Assembly: GCA_025359905.1 (NCBI GenBank)
Contig: JANYDF010000057.1
Coordinates: forward strand, 1 to 59,001
DNA length: 59,001 bases
Source: Rhodospirillales bacterium
Lineage (GTDB): Bacteria > Pseudomonadota > Alphaproteobacteria > Acetobacterales > Acetobacteraceae
Direction: 5' to 3'
The notes beneath the pieces were generated by a model. That model had not been told where the DNA came from. It did not search any database and saw nothing but the letters and a program-made list of their open reading frames with translations. Positions within the stretch are counted from its first letter, which is position 1, and every line of letters starts with the position of its first letter. A program made the translations under genes and the position numbers. Shown here one piece after another: positions 23,435 through 31,977 of the stretch.

Positions 23435-24400
23435 TTACCCGGGGTTGGCGGCCAGGAAGGCTGCCAACGTCTCACCAGTCGGCAGGGCTTCCATCGCCCC
23501 CGCTCCCATCGCGGCAATGGCACCGGCGGCGCAGGCCCGGCGCGCGAGGCGGGTCAATGCCGCTTCGGTGCCGATGTCGAAATCGGTATGCGACAGATCG
23601 GACAGCAGGCAAGCCATGAAGGCGTCGCCGCACCCCACGGTATCGACCACTTTCACCTTGTAGCCGGGCACCGTCACGTGGTGCTCGCCGGTGAACACTT
23701 CCGCGCCATCCGGGCCGAGCGTGAGGGCCACCACCCGCAGACCGGGGTGCCATAGGCGGCGCACCGCTTGGGCGCGATCCTCGGTTTCGGTCAGGAAAGT
23801 GAGTTCTTCCTCGCTGATCTTCAGGATATTGGCCGCATGCACCGTCTCCAGCGCCGCGCGGCGCATGTCGTCCGGATCGGCCCACAGCGACGGACGCAGA
23901 TTGACGTCCGCCGAGATCATCACCGCGTTGGTCTGCGCGACCGCGACCGCGTGGCGCTGGGCGGCAGCCGGGTCCGGCTCGGCCAGCATCAGGCTGCCGA
24001 TATGCAGCACACGGGCGGCGAGAATGGTGCCGTCATCGACCTCGGCGGGCGTGTAGGTCGAATCGGCGCCGCCGGTGCGGTAGAACATGAACTCGCGGTC
24101 GCCGCTGTCATCCACCGTCACCACCGCCAGCGCCGTGGTGCCCAGATTGGTGCGGATCACGCCATCGGTAGCGACGCCGTAGCCTGCCAGGGTGCCGATC
24201 AGCAGACGGCCGAACGCATCCTCGCCGACCTTGCTGAGCATCGCCGACTTGGCGCCGAGCTTGGCGACGCCGACCGCCACATTGCCAGGCGCCCCGCCCG
24301 CTTTGGGGGCAAAGCAGGCCGAACCGTCCGCCGCGCGCGCTGGCACCAGATCGACGATCAGCTCGCCAAAGGCTGCAACATCGAAGCGGGGCGTGGTCAT
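23435..24400 (-). CDS. PfkB-family carbohydrate kinase (fructokinase-like)
   Basis: The 321-residue ribokinase/PfkB-fold kinase phosphorylates a sugar with ATP. Both signatures are present: the N-terminal GGAPGNVAVGVAKLG and the C-terminal DTVGCGDAFMA, whose second Asp is the catalytic base. KISEEELTFL fits the fructokinase subgroup. With the window's PFKA-type phosphofructokinase this could feed fructose into the upper glycolytic pathway, though the two are 15 kb apart. It is divergent from the 4-hydroxyproline epimerase gene across a 139-bp gap that holds a 14-bp tandem duplication. Confidence 0.88.
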   Translation of the reverse strand: MTTPRFDVAAFGELIVDLVPARAADGSACFAPKAGGAPGNVAVGVAKLGAKSAMLSKVGEDAFGRLLIGTLAGYGVATDGVIRTNLGTTALAVVTVDDSGDREFMFYRTGGADSTYTPAEVDDGTILAARVLHIGSLMLAEPDPAAAQRHAVAVAQTNAVMISADVNLRPSLWADPDDMRRAALETVHAANILKISEEELTFLTETEDRAQAVRRLWHPGLRVVALTLGPDGAEVFTGEHHVTVPGYKVKVVDTVGCGDAFMACLLSDLSHTDFDIGTEAALTRLARRACAAGAIAAMGAGAMEALPTGETLAAFLAANPG

Positions 24401-24464
24401 GGCCTAGTGTTTCCCTTGCGAACAGCGGCTTGCAGCATAGCACGCCTACCGCTGGCAAGCAGGG

Positions 24465-24492
24465 CCCCACCTTGCCCGCCCCACCTTGCCCG
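24465..24492. repeat. Perfect 14-bp tandem duplication in a divergent promoter region
   Basis: CCCCACCTTGCCCG occurs twice with no spacer (24465-24478 and 24479-24492). It lies between the divergent PfkB-kinase and hydroxyproline-epimerase genes, about 50 bp upstream of the latter. It could be a tandem operator or simply a recent slippage duplication. Confidence 0.85.
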
Positions 24493-24539
24493 CCGGTCCG
24501 CCCATCGCCATCATCCGCCGCCTCAGGAGCGATAGCGCG

Positions 24540-25541
24540 ATGGCCCGTAACACCTATTTCTGTATCGACGCCCACACCTGCGGCAATCCGGTGCGCGTGG
24601 TCGCCGGCGGCGGGCCGATCTTGCCGCTGCTGCCAATGGCCGAGCGGCGGCAGATTTTCCTGCGCGATTTCGACTGGGTGCGCCGGGCGCTGATGTTCGA
24701 GCCGCGCGGGCATGAGGTGATGTCGGGCAGCATCCTGTATCCCCCGAGCCACCCGGACTTCGACCTCGCCATCCTGTTCATCGAGGTCAGCGGCTGCCTG
24801 CCGATGTGCGGTCACGGCACCATCGGCACGGTGACGGTCGCCATCGAGGAAGGACTGGTCACGCCGCGCGAGCCGGGGATGCTGGTGCTGGAAACACCAG
24901 CGGGCCGGGTCGGGGTGGAATACCGCATGGAAGGCCGCTTCGTGGAGCAAGTGCGGCTGTTCAATGTCGCCAGCTACCTGCACGCCAGCAGCGTTCGCAT
25001 CGAGGTGCCGACGCTGGGCGAGATCAGCTTCGATCTGGCGTACGGCGGCAATTACTACGCTATCATTGAACCGCAAGCGAACTGGCCGGGACTGGACGAC
25101 ATGAGCGCCGGCGACATCCAGCGCCTGAGCCTGCTGGTGCGCCGCGCGGCGCAGGCCAAGCTGACGCCAGTGCATCCGGAGGATGACCGCATCACCGGCA
25201 TCAGCCATGTGATGTGGTGCGACCGCCCGCGCAACAAGCGCGCGCATGCCCGCAACGCGGTGTTCTACGGCGACAAAGCCATCGACCGCTCGCCCTGCGG
25301 CACCGGCACGTCGGCGCGGATGGCGCAACTGGCGGGTCAGGGGCGGCTGGCGACCGGGGCGGAGTTCATTCACGAGAGCATCATCGGCACGATGTTCGAC
25401 GGGCGGGTGGAATCGGAAACCACGCTGGGCAACTTCAAAGCGATCAACCCGAGCGTCGGCGGCTGGGCCCGGATCACTGGGCACAACACCATCTTTGTCG
25501 ATGACCGCGACCCGCTGGCGCACGGGTTCCTGGTGTCTTAA
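24540..25541 (+). CDS. 4-hydroxyproline 2-epimerase (proline racemase family)
   Basis: This 333-residue proline-racemase-fold enzyme has both catalytic cysteines: Cys90 in MCGHGTIG and Cys253 in SPCGTGTSA. Retaining both marks a racemase/epimerase and excludes the trans-3-hydroxyproline dehydratase branch, which has Thr at one site. In the 4-hydroxyproline pathway it converts trans-4-hydroxy-L-proline to cis-4-hydroxy-D-proline. ATG 24540 has GGAG at 24525-24528. It converges with a D-amino-acid dehydrogenase gene that would perform the next step; their stops overlap (TTAA, 25538-25541). The later enzymes, deaminase and semialdehyde dehydrogenase, are not in the window. Confidence 0.88.
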   Translation: MARNTYFCIDAHTCGNPVRVVAGGGPILPLLPMAERRQIFLRDFDWVRRALMFEPRGHEVMSGSILYPPSHPDFDLAILFIEVSGCLPMCGHGTIGTVTVAIEEGLVTPREPGMLVLETPAGRVGVEYRMEGRFVEQVRLFNVASYLHASSVRIEVPTLGEISFDLAYGGNYYAIIEPQANWPGLDDMSAGDIQRLSLLVRRAAQAKLTPVHPEDDRITGISHVMWCDRPRNKRAHARNAVFYGDKAIDRSPCGTGTSARMAQLAGQGRLATGAEFIHESIIGTMFDGRVESETTLGNFKAINPSVGGWARITGHNTIFVDDRDPLAHGFLVS

Positions 25542-26767
25542 CCGAAGCGGCCCGCCGAATAGGCGGCCAGCGGCACCGCAGACGGGCGCCGCGCCACCGC
25601 ATCGGCGACCAGCCGAGCGGTGGTGGCGGCGAGCGTCAAGCCAAGATGGCCGTGCCCGAAGGCGTAGAACACATCGGCCCGGCGCGGCGAGGCGCCGATC
25701 ACTGGCAGGCTGTCCGGGGTGGCCGGGCGGTTGCCCATCCATTCGGTGCCCCCCGAGCGCGCGAGGCCAGGCAGATAGTCCACCGCCAAGCGAGCGAGCG
25801 CGCGCGAACGGGCATAGTTGGCGGGGGCGGACAGCCCAGCAAACTCAGCCGCACCGCCGATGCGCAGGCCCACCGCGAGCGGCGTGGCGACGAACTGCCG
25901 CTCGGCGAAAATGACTTCCTGACTCAGCGACACCCCCGGTGCCGGCAGCGTCAAGTTGTAGCCGCGCTCGCTTTCCAGCAACGCCCGGTCGCCGGCACTG
26001 CGCGCCAACGCCGCCGACCACGCGCCTGCGGCAACCACCACCGCGTCGCAGGCGACCTCCTGACCATCGGCCAGCCGCACGCGCCCCGGTTTGGCAATAT
26101 CGCGCACCTGCCCGCGCAGCACTGGCACGCCGCGCGCTCGCACCGCTGCAAGCAGCGCCGCCCAGATCGCCTTGGGGTCGGAGACATGCGACCAATCCGG
26201 CATCCGCACCGCCACGGCGATTTTCGGCGCGAGCGCCGGTTCGAGGCTGCGGGCTTGCGCGCCGCTCAGTTCCTCGCAGACAATGCCGAACCGCCGCCGC
26301 AGCGCCCACGCGCCAGCATCGCCTCGCAAAGCCGCTGCATTCGAATAGACCGCCAATGCCCCAGCGCGGTGCAAGTGACTGGCAAGTCCAATTTCACCCA
26401 GCACCGGTAGCAGGTCGTGATAGACGCGTCCGAGCAGAGCCGCCAATGCCGCTGCAATGCGCTCCACCTCGCTGGCCTGTCCGGCGCGCAGCCAGCCGAG
26501 CAGCCACGGCAGCATGTGCGGCGCGTGCGACGGGCGCAGCGACACCGGGCCGAGCGGATCGAGCAGCCAGCCCGGCACACGCCACAGCATCCCCGGTCCG
26601 GACGCCGGAACAACCTCGGTGGTGGCGATGCCGCCCGCGTTGCCCCAGGAGCATTTGTCGCCGTCAGGGTCCGGGTCGACAACCGTCACCGCATGGCCTT
26701 CGCTGGCCAGCCGCAAGGCGCAGGCCAACCCGACCACGCCTGCGCCAGCGATGGCAATGCGCGCCAT
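25538..26767 (-). CDS. FAD-dependent D-amino-acid dehydrogenase (likely cis-4-hydroxy-D-proline oxidising)
   Basis: The 409-residue DAO-fold flavoprotein begins with the dinucleotide motif IAGAGVVGLACALRLASEG and has the CSWGNAGGI segment typical of DadA-like dehydrogenases. Its C-terminal FAD block is GHGHLGLTLAATTARLV. It would oxidise a D-amino acid to the imino acid at the membrane, passing electrons to the respiratory chain. Its position facing the hydroxyproline epimerase suggests cis-4-hydroxy-D-proline as substrate. ATG 26767 is preferred over TTG 26785, which lies inside the upstream binding-protein gene; it starts 5 nt after that gene's stop, suggesting co-transcription with a transporter component. 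Confidence 0.87.
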   Translation of the reverse strand: MARIAIAGAGVVGLACALRLASEGHAVTVVDPDPDGDKCSWGNAGGIATTEVVPASGPGMLWRVPGWLLDPLGPVSLRPSHAPHMLPWLLGWLRAGQASEVERIAAALAALLGRVYHDLLPVLGEIGLASHLHRAGALAVYSNAAALRGDAGAWALRRRFGIVCEELSGAQARSLEPALAPKIAVAVRMPDWSHVSDPKAIWAALLAAVRARGVPVLRGQVRDIAKPGRVRLADGQEVACDAVVVAAGAWSAALARSAGDRALLESERGYNLTLPAPGVSLSQEVIFAERQFVATPLAVGLRIGGAAEFAGLSAPANYARSRALARLAVDYLPGLARSGGTEWMGNRPATPDSLPVIGASPRRADVFYAFGHGHLGLTLAATTARLVADAVARRPSAVPLAAYSAGRFG

Positions 26768-26772
26768 CGCGG

Positions 26773-28302
26773 TCAGGGCTGCCAAGCAGCGGCGGCGTAG
26801 TCGAAGGAACCGACCGGGTAGCTCGGCCGCGTGGTCAACCCAGTCAGGCCGTCGCGGTAGACCAGGATCGTTTGCAACTCCGCCAGCGGCACGAAGCCGC
26901 CGCCGTCGAACAGTTTTTGTGAGATTGCCTGGTACTGCTTGAACATCGCGGTGCGGTTGGAAAGCGACTCGGCCAGTTGCAGCAAATGCACCGAGGCTGG
27001 GTCGATCAGCCCGAACACGTTGCCAGGCGCGTCGCCGATGAAGAAATTGCGCGCTTGCGCCTGCGTCGCCGCTTCGCCTGGATTGGTGCAGACGATCAGA
27101 ATGTCGGGCGCATTGGACGGGTTGGCGGCAAAATTAGCCGTGGCGGGGGCTGGAATGAGCTTCGTCGTCACAACGAAGCCTAGCGCGCTCAGTTGCCCCG
27201 AGATCGATTCGACCGGATCGCGCAGCACGTCGCGCTGCGTGGCCAGATAGCCGATGGTCAGGCGGTCATTGCTCAGGCGTTGCACAATCTTGCGCGCAAT
27301 TGTGGCATCTTCCGGCAGTTCCAACGGGTCTAGTGTTTCGAACATCGCGGCGGGAAACAGCGTGCCGGCCAAGCTAGCGTGGCTGCCATAAACGCCGCCA
27401 AGCCAGTATTTCGCATTCATGCCGGTCACTGCGGCACGGCGGCCATCGTCGTTCAACAAACGGCCGAGCGGGTTCACCACGGCCACAAGCATGCTCATGC
27501 TTGGGAAGAACGCCGCTTTGACGCCGGGCGGCAAGATGCCGAGGGCAACCGGCGGAAAAGCCGTCGAAACCAAATCCAACCGCCCGGCGCGCAATTGCAG
27601 CGCCTGGGTCGTGGCATCCGGTATGGCGGCGATATTCACCGCAGCAAAATATGGCTTGCCGCCCCAAAAATCCTCGAACCGGGTCAGCAGCGCGCCGCTC
27701 GGCTGGTCTTGCGCCAAGGTGAATGCCCCGGTCCCGGCATCGTGGTGCCGCAGCCAGCCGCGTGCCGCGTCGCCGTCGTCATGCGCCGCCAGCGCTGCCG
27801 CCGACAGCACTTTGGGTCCCCAAGCCCCGGCCAAGACATCGAGGAACCACGGCTGCGGCTGCGCCAGTTTCACCACGAAAGTTGCGGGATCAGGCGCGGA
27901 AAGTGCGGCCACACCGTCCAGCCGCCGCGCCAGCGCCCGGCCTGCGGACCGCCGCCGGTTGAACGACGCCAGCACATCGGCCGATGTCATGGCACCGCCG
28001 CTGTGAAACGACACGCCTTTGCGCAAGGCAAAAGTGTACGTGAGCCCGTCGGGCGAAACCGTCCAGCGGGCCGCCAGCCGGGGGATGATGCTGACCTCGC
28101 CCGGCGCGTAGGCCACCAGCCCTTCATAGAGCGCGTCGCGGGCCGGGACGCCTGCGGTGTCCTGCGCTTCGTCGGGGTCGAACGAGTCGATCCGGCTCAG
28201 AGTGGCAACTCGCAACGTGTCGTCGCTGGCCAGCGCTGCCGACCTGCTGGCCGTGATGCCGGCGAACAGCAGTAGAACGGCGAGCCACAACCGAACACCC
28301 AT
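26773..28302 (-). CDS. Peptide-type ABC transporter substrate-binding protein (family 5)
   Basis: The 509-residue periplasmic solute-binding protein has a Sec signal (cleavage near residue 25, after SRSAALA). It carries family-5 hallmarks: the N-terminal YEGLVAY, then RLAARWTVSPDGLTYTFALRKGV and the F-H-S-G-G block. The fold is complete to the C-terminus. It is divergent from a fused ATPase and two permease genes that would complete the importer, and co-directional with the D-amino-acid dehydrogenase, consistent with uptake of a peptide or hydroxyproline-containing solute. The ligand is inferred from context only. Confidence 0.88.
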   Translation of the reverse strand: MGVRLWLAVLLLFAGITASRSAALASDDTLRVATLSRIDSFDPDEAQDTAGVPARDALYEGLVAYAPGEVSIIPRLAARWTVSPDGLTYTFALRKGVSFHSGGAMTSADVLASFNRRRSAGRALARRLDGVAALSAPDPATFVVKLAQPQPWFLDVLAGAWGPKVLSAAALAAHDDGDAARGWLRHHDAGTGAFTLAQDQPSGALLTRFEDFWGGKPYFAAVNIAAIPDATTQALQLRAGRLDLVSTAFPPVALGILPPGVKAAFFPSMSMLVAVVNPLGRLLNDDGRRAAVTGMNAKYWLGGVYGSHASLAGTLFPAAMFETLDPLELPEDATIARKIVQRLSNDRLTIGYLATQRDVLRDPVESISGQLSALGFVVTTKLIPAPATANFAANPSNAPDILIVCTNPGEAATQAQARNFFIGDAPGNVFGLIDPASVHLLQLAESLSNRTAMFKQYQAISQKLFDGGGFVPLAELQTILVYRDGLTGLTTRPSYPVGSFDYAAAAWQP

Positions 28303-28400
28303 CCGCGCTTATCCCCATCTCATCTGAAGGCAACCGGCACCGAGACACGGCATCCGGCTAAACCACACTGGCGTGCCACGCGCCGCCGTGCAAATCTTAC

Positions 28401-30188
28401 ATGGGCTTTGATGCCCTGGCCGAAGGCATGAGCCCAACCGCGACCGTACCGCCGTCCGATCTGTTGCTTTGCGTTGAAGCACTCACCGTCGTTCTGCATC
28501 GTGTGCAGGGGCCGGAAGTGGTGCTGCGTGACGTGTCGTTCACGGTGGCATCGGGCGAGGCGGTGGCGCTGGTTGGCGAGACCTCGGCCGGGCTGCCCGA
28601 ATTGTTGCTGACGATGCTGGGCCTGTTGCCGGACCAACTGCGGCCCCGCGTCACCGGATCGGTTCGCATTGCGGGCAAGCCGCTGGCCCGCAGTGCTGCC
28701 CTGCGCAACCAAGTCGGCGTGATGTTCCGCGACGACCCGATGTTGCTCGATCCCAACGTGCGGGCCGGCCGCCAGCTTGCCCGGCGCGCCCGCCGCCGCC
28801 GTGACATTCCGGGGTTGCTGGCAAGTGCCGGACTCGACGCCAAATCAATCGATCTCCTCGCTTATCCGCATCAGCTCAGCACCGAGCAGCGCCAGCGGTT
28901 GATGCTGGCTTTGGCGTTGGCGCGCCACCCGGCGCTGTTGGTGCTGGAAGAGCCGGGCGCTGGACTGGATGCCGTGGGCCGGGCCGCCCTGCTGCGCACC
29001 ATTGCCGCCATTCGCGACCGGGGAACGACGGCAATTCTGCTGTTGACCGCCGATGTGGCTGCGGCTGCCGCCGTCACCCGCCGTGCAGCGGTGCTGCACG
29101 CGGGGCGCGTGGTCGAAACCGGGCAAACCGCCGATCTGTTGGCCCGCCCCGCGCACCCGCTGACCGAAGCGATTGTGAATGCGCCGGTGCGGCTGACCGC
29201 CGACCGTGGGCAGCGATTGCTGCCAGTTGTGTTGGAACGAGTGGTATCCGGTGCCGCGCGGACGGCAGCCAGCGAGGGCTGCGCCTTTCGGGGCCCCTGC
29301 CCGGCTGGCAGCAACCGGTGCGCGCAACTGCCGCCGCTCGGCCCGGCGGGGCTGCATGGCGGACAAGTCGCGTGCTGGAACGTCAACTCCCCGGCCCGCC
29401 GCCCGCCGCCGCCACCGCGCTGGCAACCGCTTGGGCCATCCGCTGTGGCGCCGGTGCTGCGACTCGATGAGGTGTCGTTCCGGTTTGCGGAACGCCCGCG
29501 CAGCTTAGCGCTCAGTGGCATTGGCCTACGGATTGGCGACCGTGAGACGATCGCGATCGTCGGCTCCACTGGAGCCGGGAAAAGCACTTTGTTGCGCATT
29601 GCCGCCGGCCTGCTGCGCCCGTCCAGCGGACGCCGCGCTTATCCAAGCACCGGATTGCCGCAGATGTTGCAGCCGAATCCGCTGGCCGCGCTGCCGCCGT
29701 GGCGAACGGTTGGCGACATTGTCGGCGAACGGATCAGCGGGCGCGGCTTGAGCAACGCAGAGCGGGTGACACGGATCGAAGAGGCCCTGGCGCTCGCGCA
29801 ATTGCAGCCGGAACTCGCGGCCGCGCGGCCAGCGGACTTGAACCAAGCGCAGGCGCAACGCGTCGGCATCGCCCGCGCGCTGATTTCGCCGCCCAGCCTG
29901 TTGTTGTGCGACGAACCGTTGGGCCTGCTGGAAGGCAGAGCAGCTGCGGCAGTACTGAACCTGCTCGCCGGATTGCGCCGCACGATGCGGCTGGCAATGC
30001 TGTACGCCACCGACGACCTGGCAGCCGCGCGCTATCTGGCCGACCGGATCATTGTGCTGGAGGACGGCAAGATCGTCGAACAAGGACCAGCCGACAGCAT
30101 CGCCTTCAATCCGCAAAGCCGGACCGGGCGCGCGCTGCGGGACCTCGCGATTGCCCGCGCGGCGTTCGACGCGGTGGGGGCGCCATGA
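28401..30188 (+). CDS. Fused two-domain ABC ATPase with degenerate nucleotide sites
   Basis: The 595-residue protein fuses two ABC ATPase domains, as in some peptide importers. Domain 1 is heavily degenerate: the Walker A region (residues 59-67) reads GETSAGLPE without the Lys, the signature is LSTEQ, Walker B is LLVLEEP, and the switch His is Ala (LTADV). It keeps the peptide-transporter cysteine cluster (CAFRGPC...C...C, about residues 294-332). Domain 2 has a good Walker A (GSTGAGKST, Lys394) and Walker B (LLLCDEP), but its signature reads LNQAQ and the switch His is Asp (ATDDL). The reading frame is intact. ATG 28401 is used; ATG 28428 is possible. The stop overlaps the permease start. 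Confidence 0.83.
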   Translation: MGFDALAEGMSPTATVPPSDLLLCVEALTVVLHRVQGPEVVLRDVSFTVASGEAVALVGETSAGLPELLLTMLGLLPDQLRPRVTGSVRIAGKPLARSAALRNQVGVMFRDDPMLLDPNVRAGRQLARRARRRRDIPGLLASAGLDAKSIDLLAYPHQLSTEQRQRLMLALALARHPALLVLEEPGAGLDAVGRAALLRTIAAIRDRGTTAILLLTADVAAAAAVTRRAAVLHAGRVVETGQTADLLARPAHPLTEAIVNAPVRLTADRGQRLLPVVLERVVSGAARTAASEGCAFRGPCPAGSNRCAQLPPLGPAGLHGGQVACWNVNSPARRPPPPPRWQPLGPSAVAPVLRLDEVSFRFAERPRSLALSGIGLRIGDRETIAIVGSTGAGKSTLLRIAAGLLRPSSGRRAYPSTGLPQMLQPNPLAALPPWRTVGDIVGERISGRGLSNAERVTRIEEALALAQLQPELAAARPADLNQAQAQRVGIARALISPPSLLLCDEPLGLLEGRAAAAVLNLLAGLRRTMRLAMLYATDDLAAARYLADRIIVLEDGKIVEQGPADSIAFNPQSRTGRALRDLAIARAAFDAVGAP

Positions 30189-30985
30189 ACCAGCCCCAAC
30201 GCGGCTTAGGCACCACGGCCGGTCTTGCACTCGCGGCGCTGGGCATCATCACGCTGCTGGCGCTGGCCAGCATGATCTTCCTTCCGCACGACCCGGCGGC
30301 GCGCTTTTCGGACCCGCTGAGCGCCGCATCGCTCGATGCCTTGCTGGGCACCGACGAAGCCGGCCGCGACCTGCTGTCGCGCTTGTTGACCGGCATGACG
30401 ATGGCGTGGTTTCCCAGCTTGGCCGTCGTCGCGGTATCGGCCGCAGCCGGCACGCTGCTTGGCTTGATAGCCGGGGCATCGCGGGGCTGGCTTGGCCGAA
30501 TTGCCCATATTCCCATCAATTTGCTGCGGGTATTGCCCGCGCCAGTGATGGCATTGGCGGCCGTGGCGGTGCTTGGACCGGGCATTCACACGCTCGGCAC
30601 GGCGTTGGCGCTGTTCGGCTGGCCCTGGTACGCCCGCGTGGTGCGCGCCGATATTCTTGCGGCACGCGCCGCGCCATACGCCGAAGCGGCCCGGCTGACG
30701 GCCCCTGGCCGGTGGCTGTATTTCCTGCCGGTGGCGCTGCCCGGCGTGGTGCCAGTGATTGCCTACGATCTCGGCAATACCGTGCTGATTTTGTCGCTGC
30801 TGTCGTTCCTTGGCCTCGGCGATCCGTCGCCGGCGGCGGAGTTGGGCGCGATGACCGAACACGGCTTGGCCTTCGTGATGGAATATCCGCGCGTCGCGGT
30901 CATGCCGGCAGTCCTCGTGTTCGGCATGGTGCTGGCCGCCAATCTGACCGGCACCGCGTTTCGCCGCAGGCTGGCGCGGCGATGA
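30185..30985 (+). CDS. Peptide-type ABC permease (DppC-like)
   Basis: The 266-residue inner-membrane permease has about six hydrophobic segments. Its N-terminal signature LLGTDEAGRDLLSRLLTG is typical of DppC/OppC proteins. The cytoplasmic coupling loop is recognisable as EAARLTAPGR and is followed by LLSFLGLGDPSPAAELGAM. Both ends overlap neighbours by ATGA (30185-30188 with the ATPase, 30982-30985 with the second permease), so three components are translationally linked. It pairs with the DppB-like permease to form the channel. Confidence 0.88.
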   Translation: MNQPQRGLGTTAGLALAALGIITLLALASMIFLPHDPAARFSDPLSAASLDALLGTDEAGRDLLSRLLTGMTMAWFPSLAVVAVSAAAGTLLGLIAGASRGWLGRIAHIPINLLRVLPAPVMALAAVAVLGPGIHTLGTALALFGWPWYARVVRADILAARAAPYAEAARLTAPGRWLYFLPVALPGVVPVIAYDLGNTVLILSLLSFLGLGDPSPAAELGAMTEHGLAFVMEYPRVAVMPAVLVFGMVLAANLTGTAFRRRLARR

Positions 30986-31929
30986 GTGCGCTTTCCCGCC
31001 GCATCGGCGCGCTGGCTGGCGAGCAGCTGCCGCTGCTGATCGCGCGGCTGGTGAGCCGGCTGCTGCTCGGCGCGCTGGCGATATTTCTGGTGTTCTTCGC
31101 GCTGCAAACGCTGGTGCCCGCCGACCCCGCCGCCACGCTGGCCGGGCCCGGCGCGCGTGCTGACCAGATAGCGGCGGCCCGGACCCAACTTGCGCTGGAC
31201 GCCTCACTGCCTGAGCAACTCGCGCGTTATGCGGTGCGGCTGAGCTCGGGCGACCTGGGCCGCTCACAGCACACCGGCAACCCGGTGCTCGACGATCTGC
31301 GCGCGGTCGTACCCGCCAGCTCCTCCTTACTCGGCGCGGCCAGCGCTGCTGCCTTGGCGGTTGGGCTATTGGTCGCGCTATTGGGCGTTTCCGGCTGGCT
31401 GGGCAGCGTGCCGATGCTCGGCCTGATCATCGCAGGTTCAATACCGCTCTATGCCGTAACGGCCTTTCTCGTGCTCGGCGAAGGCCGCTTGGCCGTGCTG
31501 ACCGGAGCGGACGCCCTGGCCCATATGGCAATGCCGGTTATCGCGCTGGCGCTGCCTGCGGCCTACGTCGTTGCCCGCGCGGCCCGAGGCGGACTGGCCG
31601 CGGCGATGCGGCAGCCTTACGTGCGCGCGGCGCGCGCCAGTGGCAGCAGCGTGTTCGGCGCGGCGTTGCAGCACGGCCTGCGTAACGCGCTACGCCAGCC
31701 GTTGGCCGCGATCGGCGCGCATGTCAGCGTGATGATCGTCAGTCTGCTTGCGGTCGAGCGGCTCTTCGCGCTGCAAGGCATCGGCACCTATTTGCTCGAC
31801 GCTATCGCCGCCCAGGACGAACCCGCCAGCCTGGGCGCCTGCATGGTGATCGCTGCGCTGTATTTATTGCTGGACGTCGCCTTGGCGGTGGTCCGCACGC
31901 TGATCGATCCGCAATTGCGGCTGGAGTGA
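30982..31929 (+). CDS. Peptide-type ABC permease (DppB-like)
   Basis: The 315-residue permease has an N-terminal membrane anchor (ALAIFLVFFALQTLVPADPA), the periplasmic region ending SSGDLGRSQHTG, and about five further segments. The coupling loop is YVRAARASGSSV. The order ATPase-DppC-DppB with opposite-strand binding protein makes a complete importer at 26.8-31.9 kb. It is followed 48 bp later by an isochorismatase-fold hydrolase, probably in the same transcript. Confidence 0.88.
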   Translation: MSALSRRIGALAGEQLPLLIARLVSRLLLGALAIFLVFFALQTLVPADPAATLAGPGARADQIAAARTQLALDASLPEQLARYAVRLSSGDLGRSQHTGNPVLDDLRAVVPASSSLLGAASAAALAVGLLVALLGVSGWLGSVPMLGLIIAGSIPLYAVTAFLVLGEGRLAVLTGADALAHMAMPVIALALPAAYVVARAARGGLAAAMRQPYVRAARASGSSVFGAALQHGLRNALRQPLAAIGAHVSVMIVSLLAVERLFALQGIGTYLLDAIAAQDEPASLGACMVIAALYLLLDVALAVVRTLIDPQLRLE

Positions 31930-31977
31930 TGGCACCGGACTTGCTTCAGGCTGCAACATCCTGGAGCGATCCGCCGC

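Noticed and set aside
24108-25742. A 544-codon open frame antisense to the PfkB-kinase and hydroxyproline epimerase region
   Set aside because: It mirrors strongly supported genes with catalytic motifs; its own translation is Arg/His/Ala-rich with no domain. Long antisense frames are expected at this GC content.
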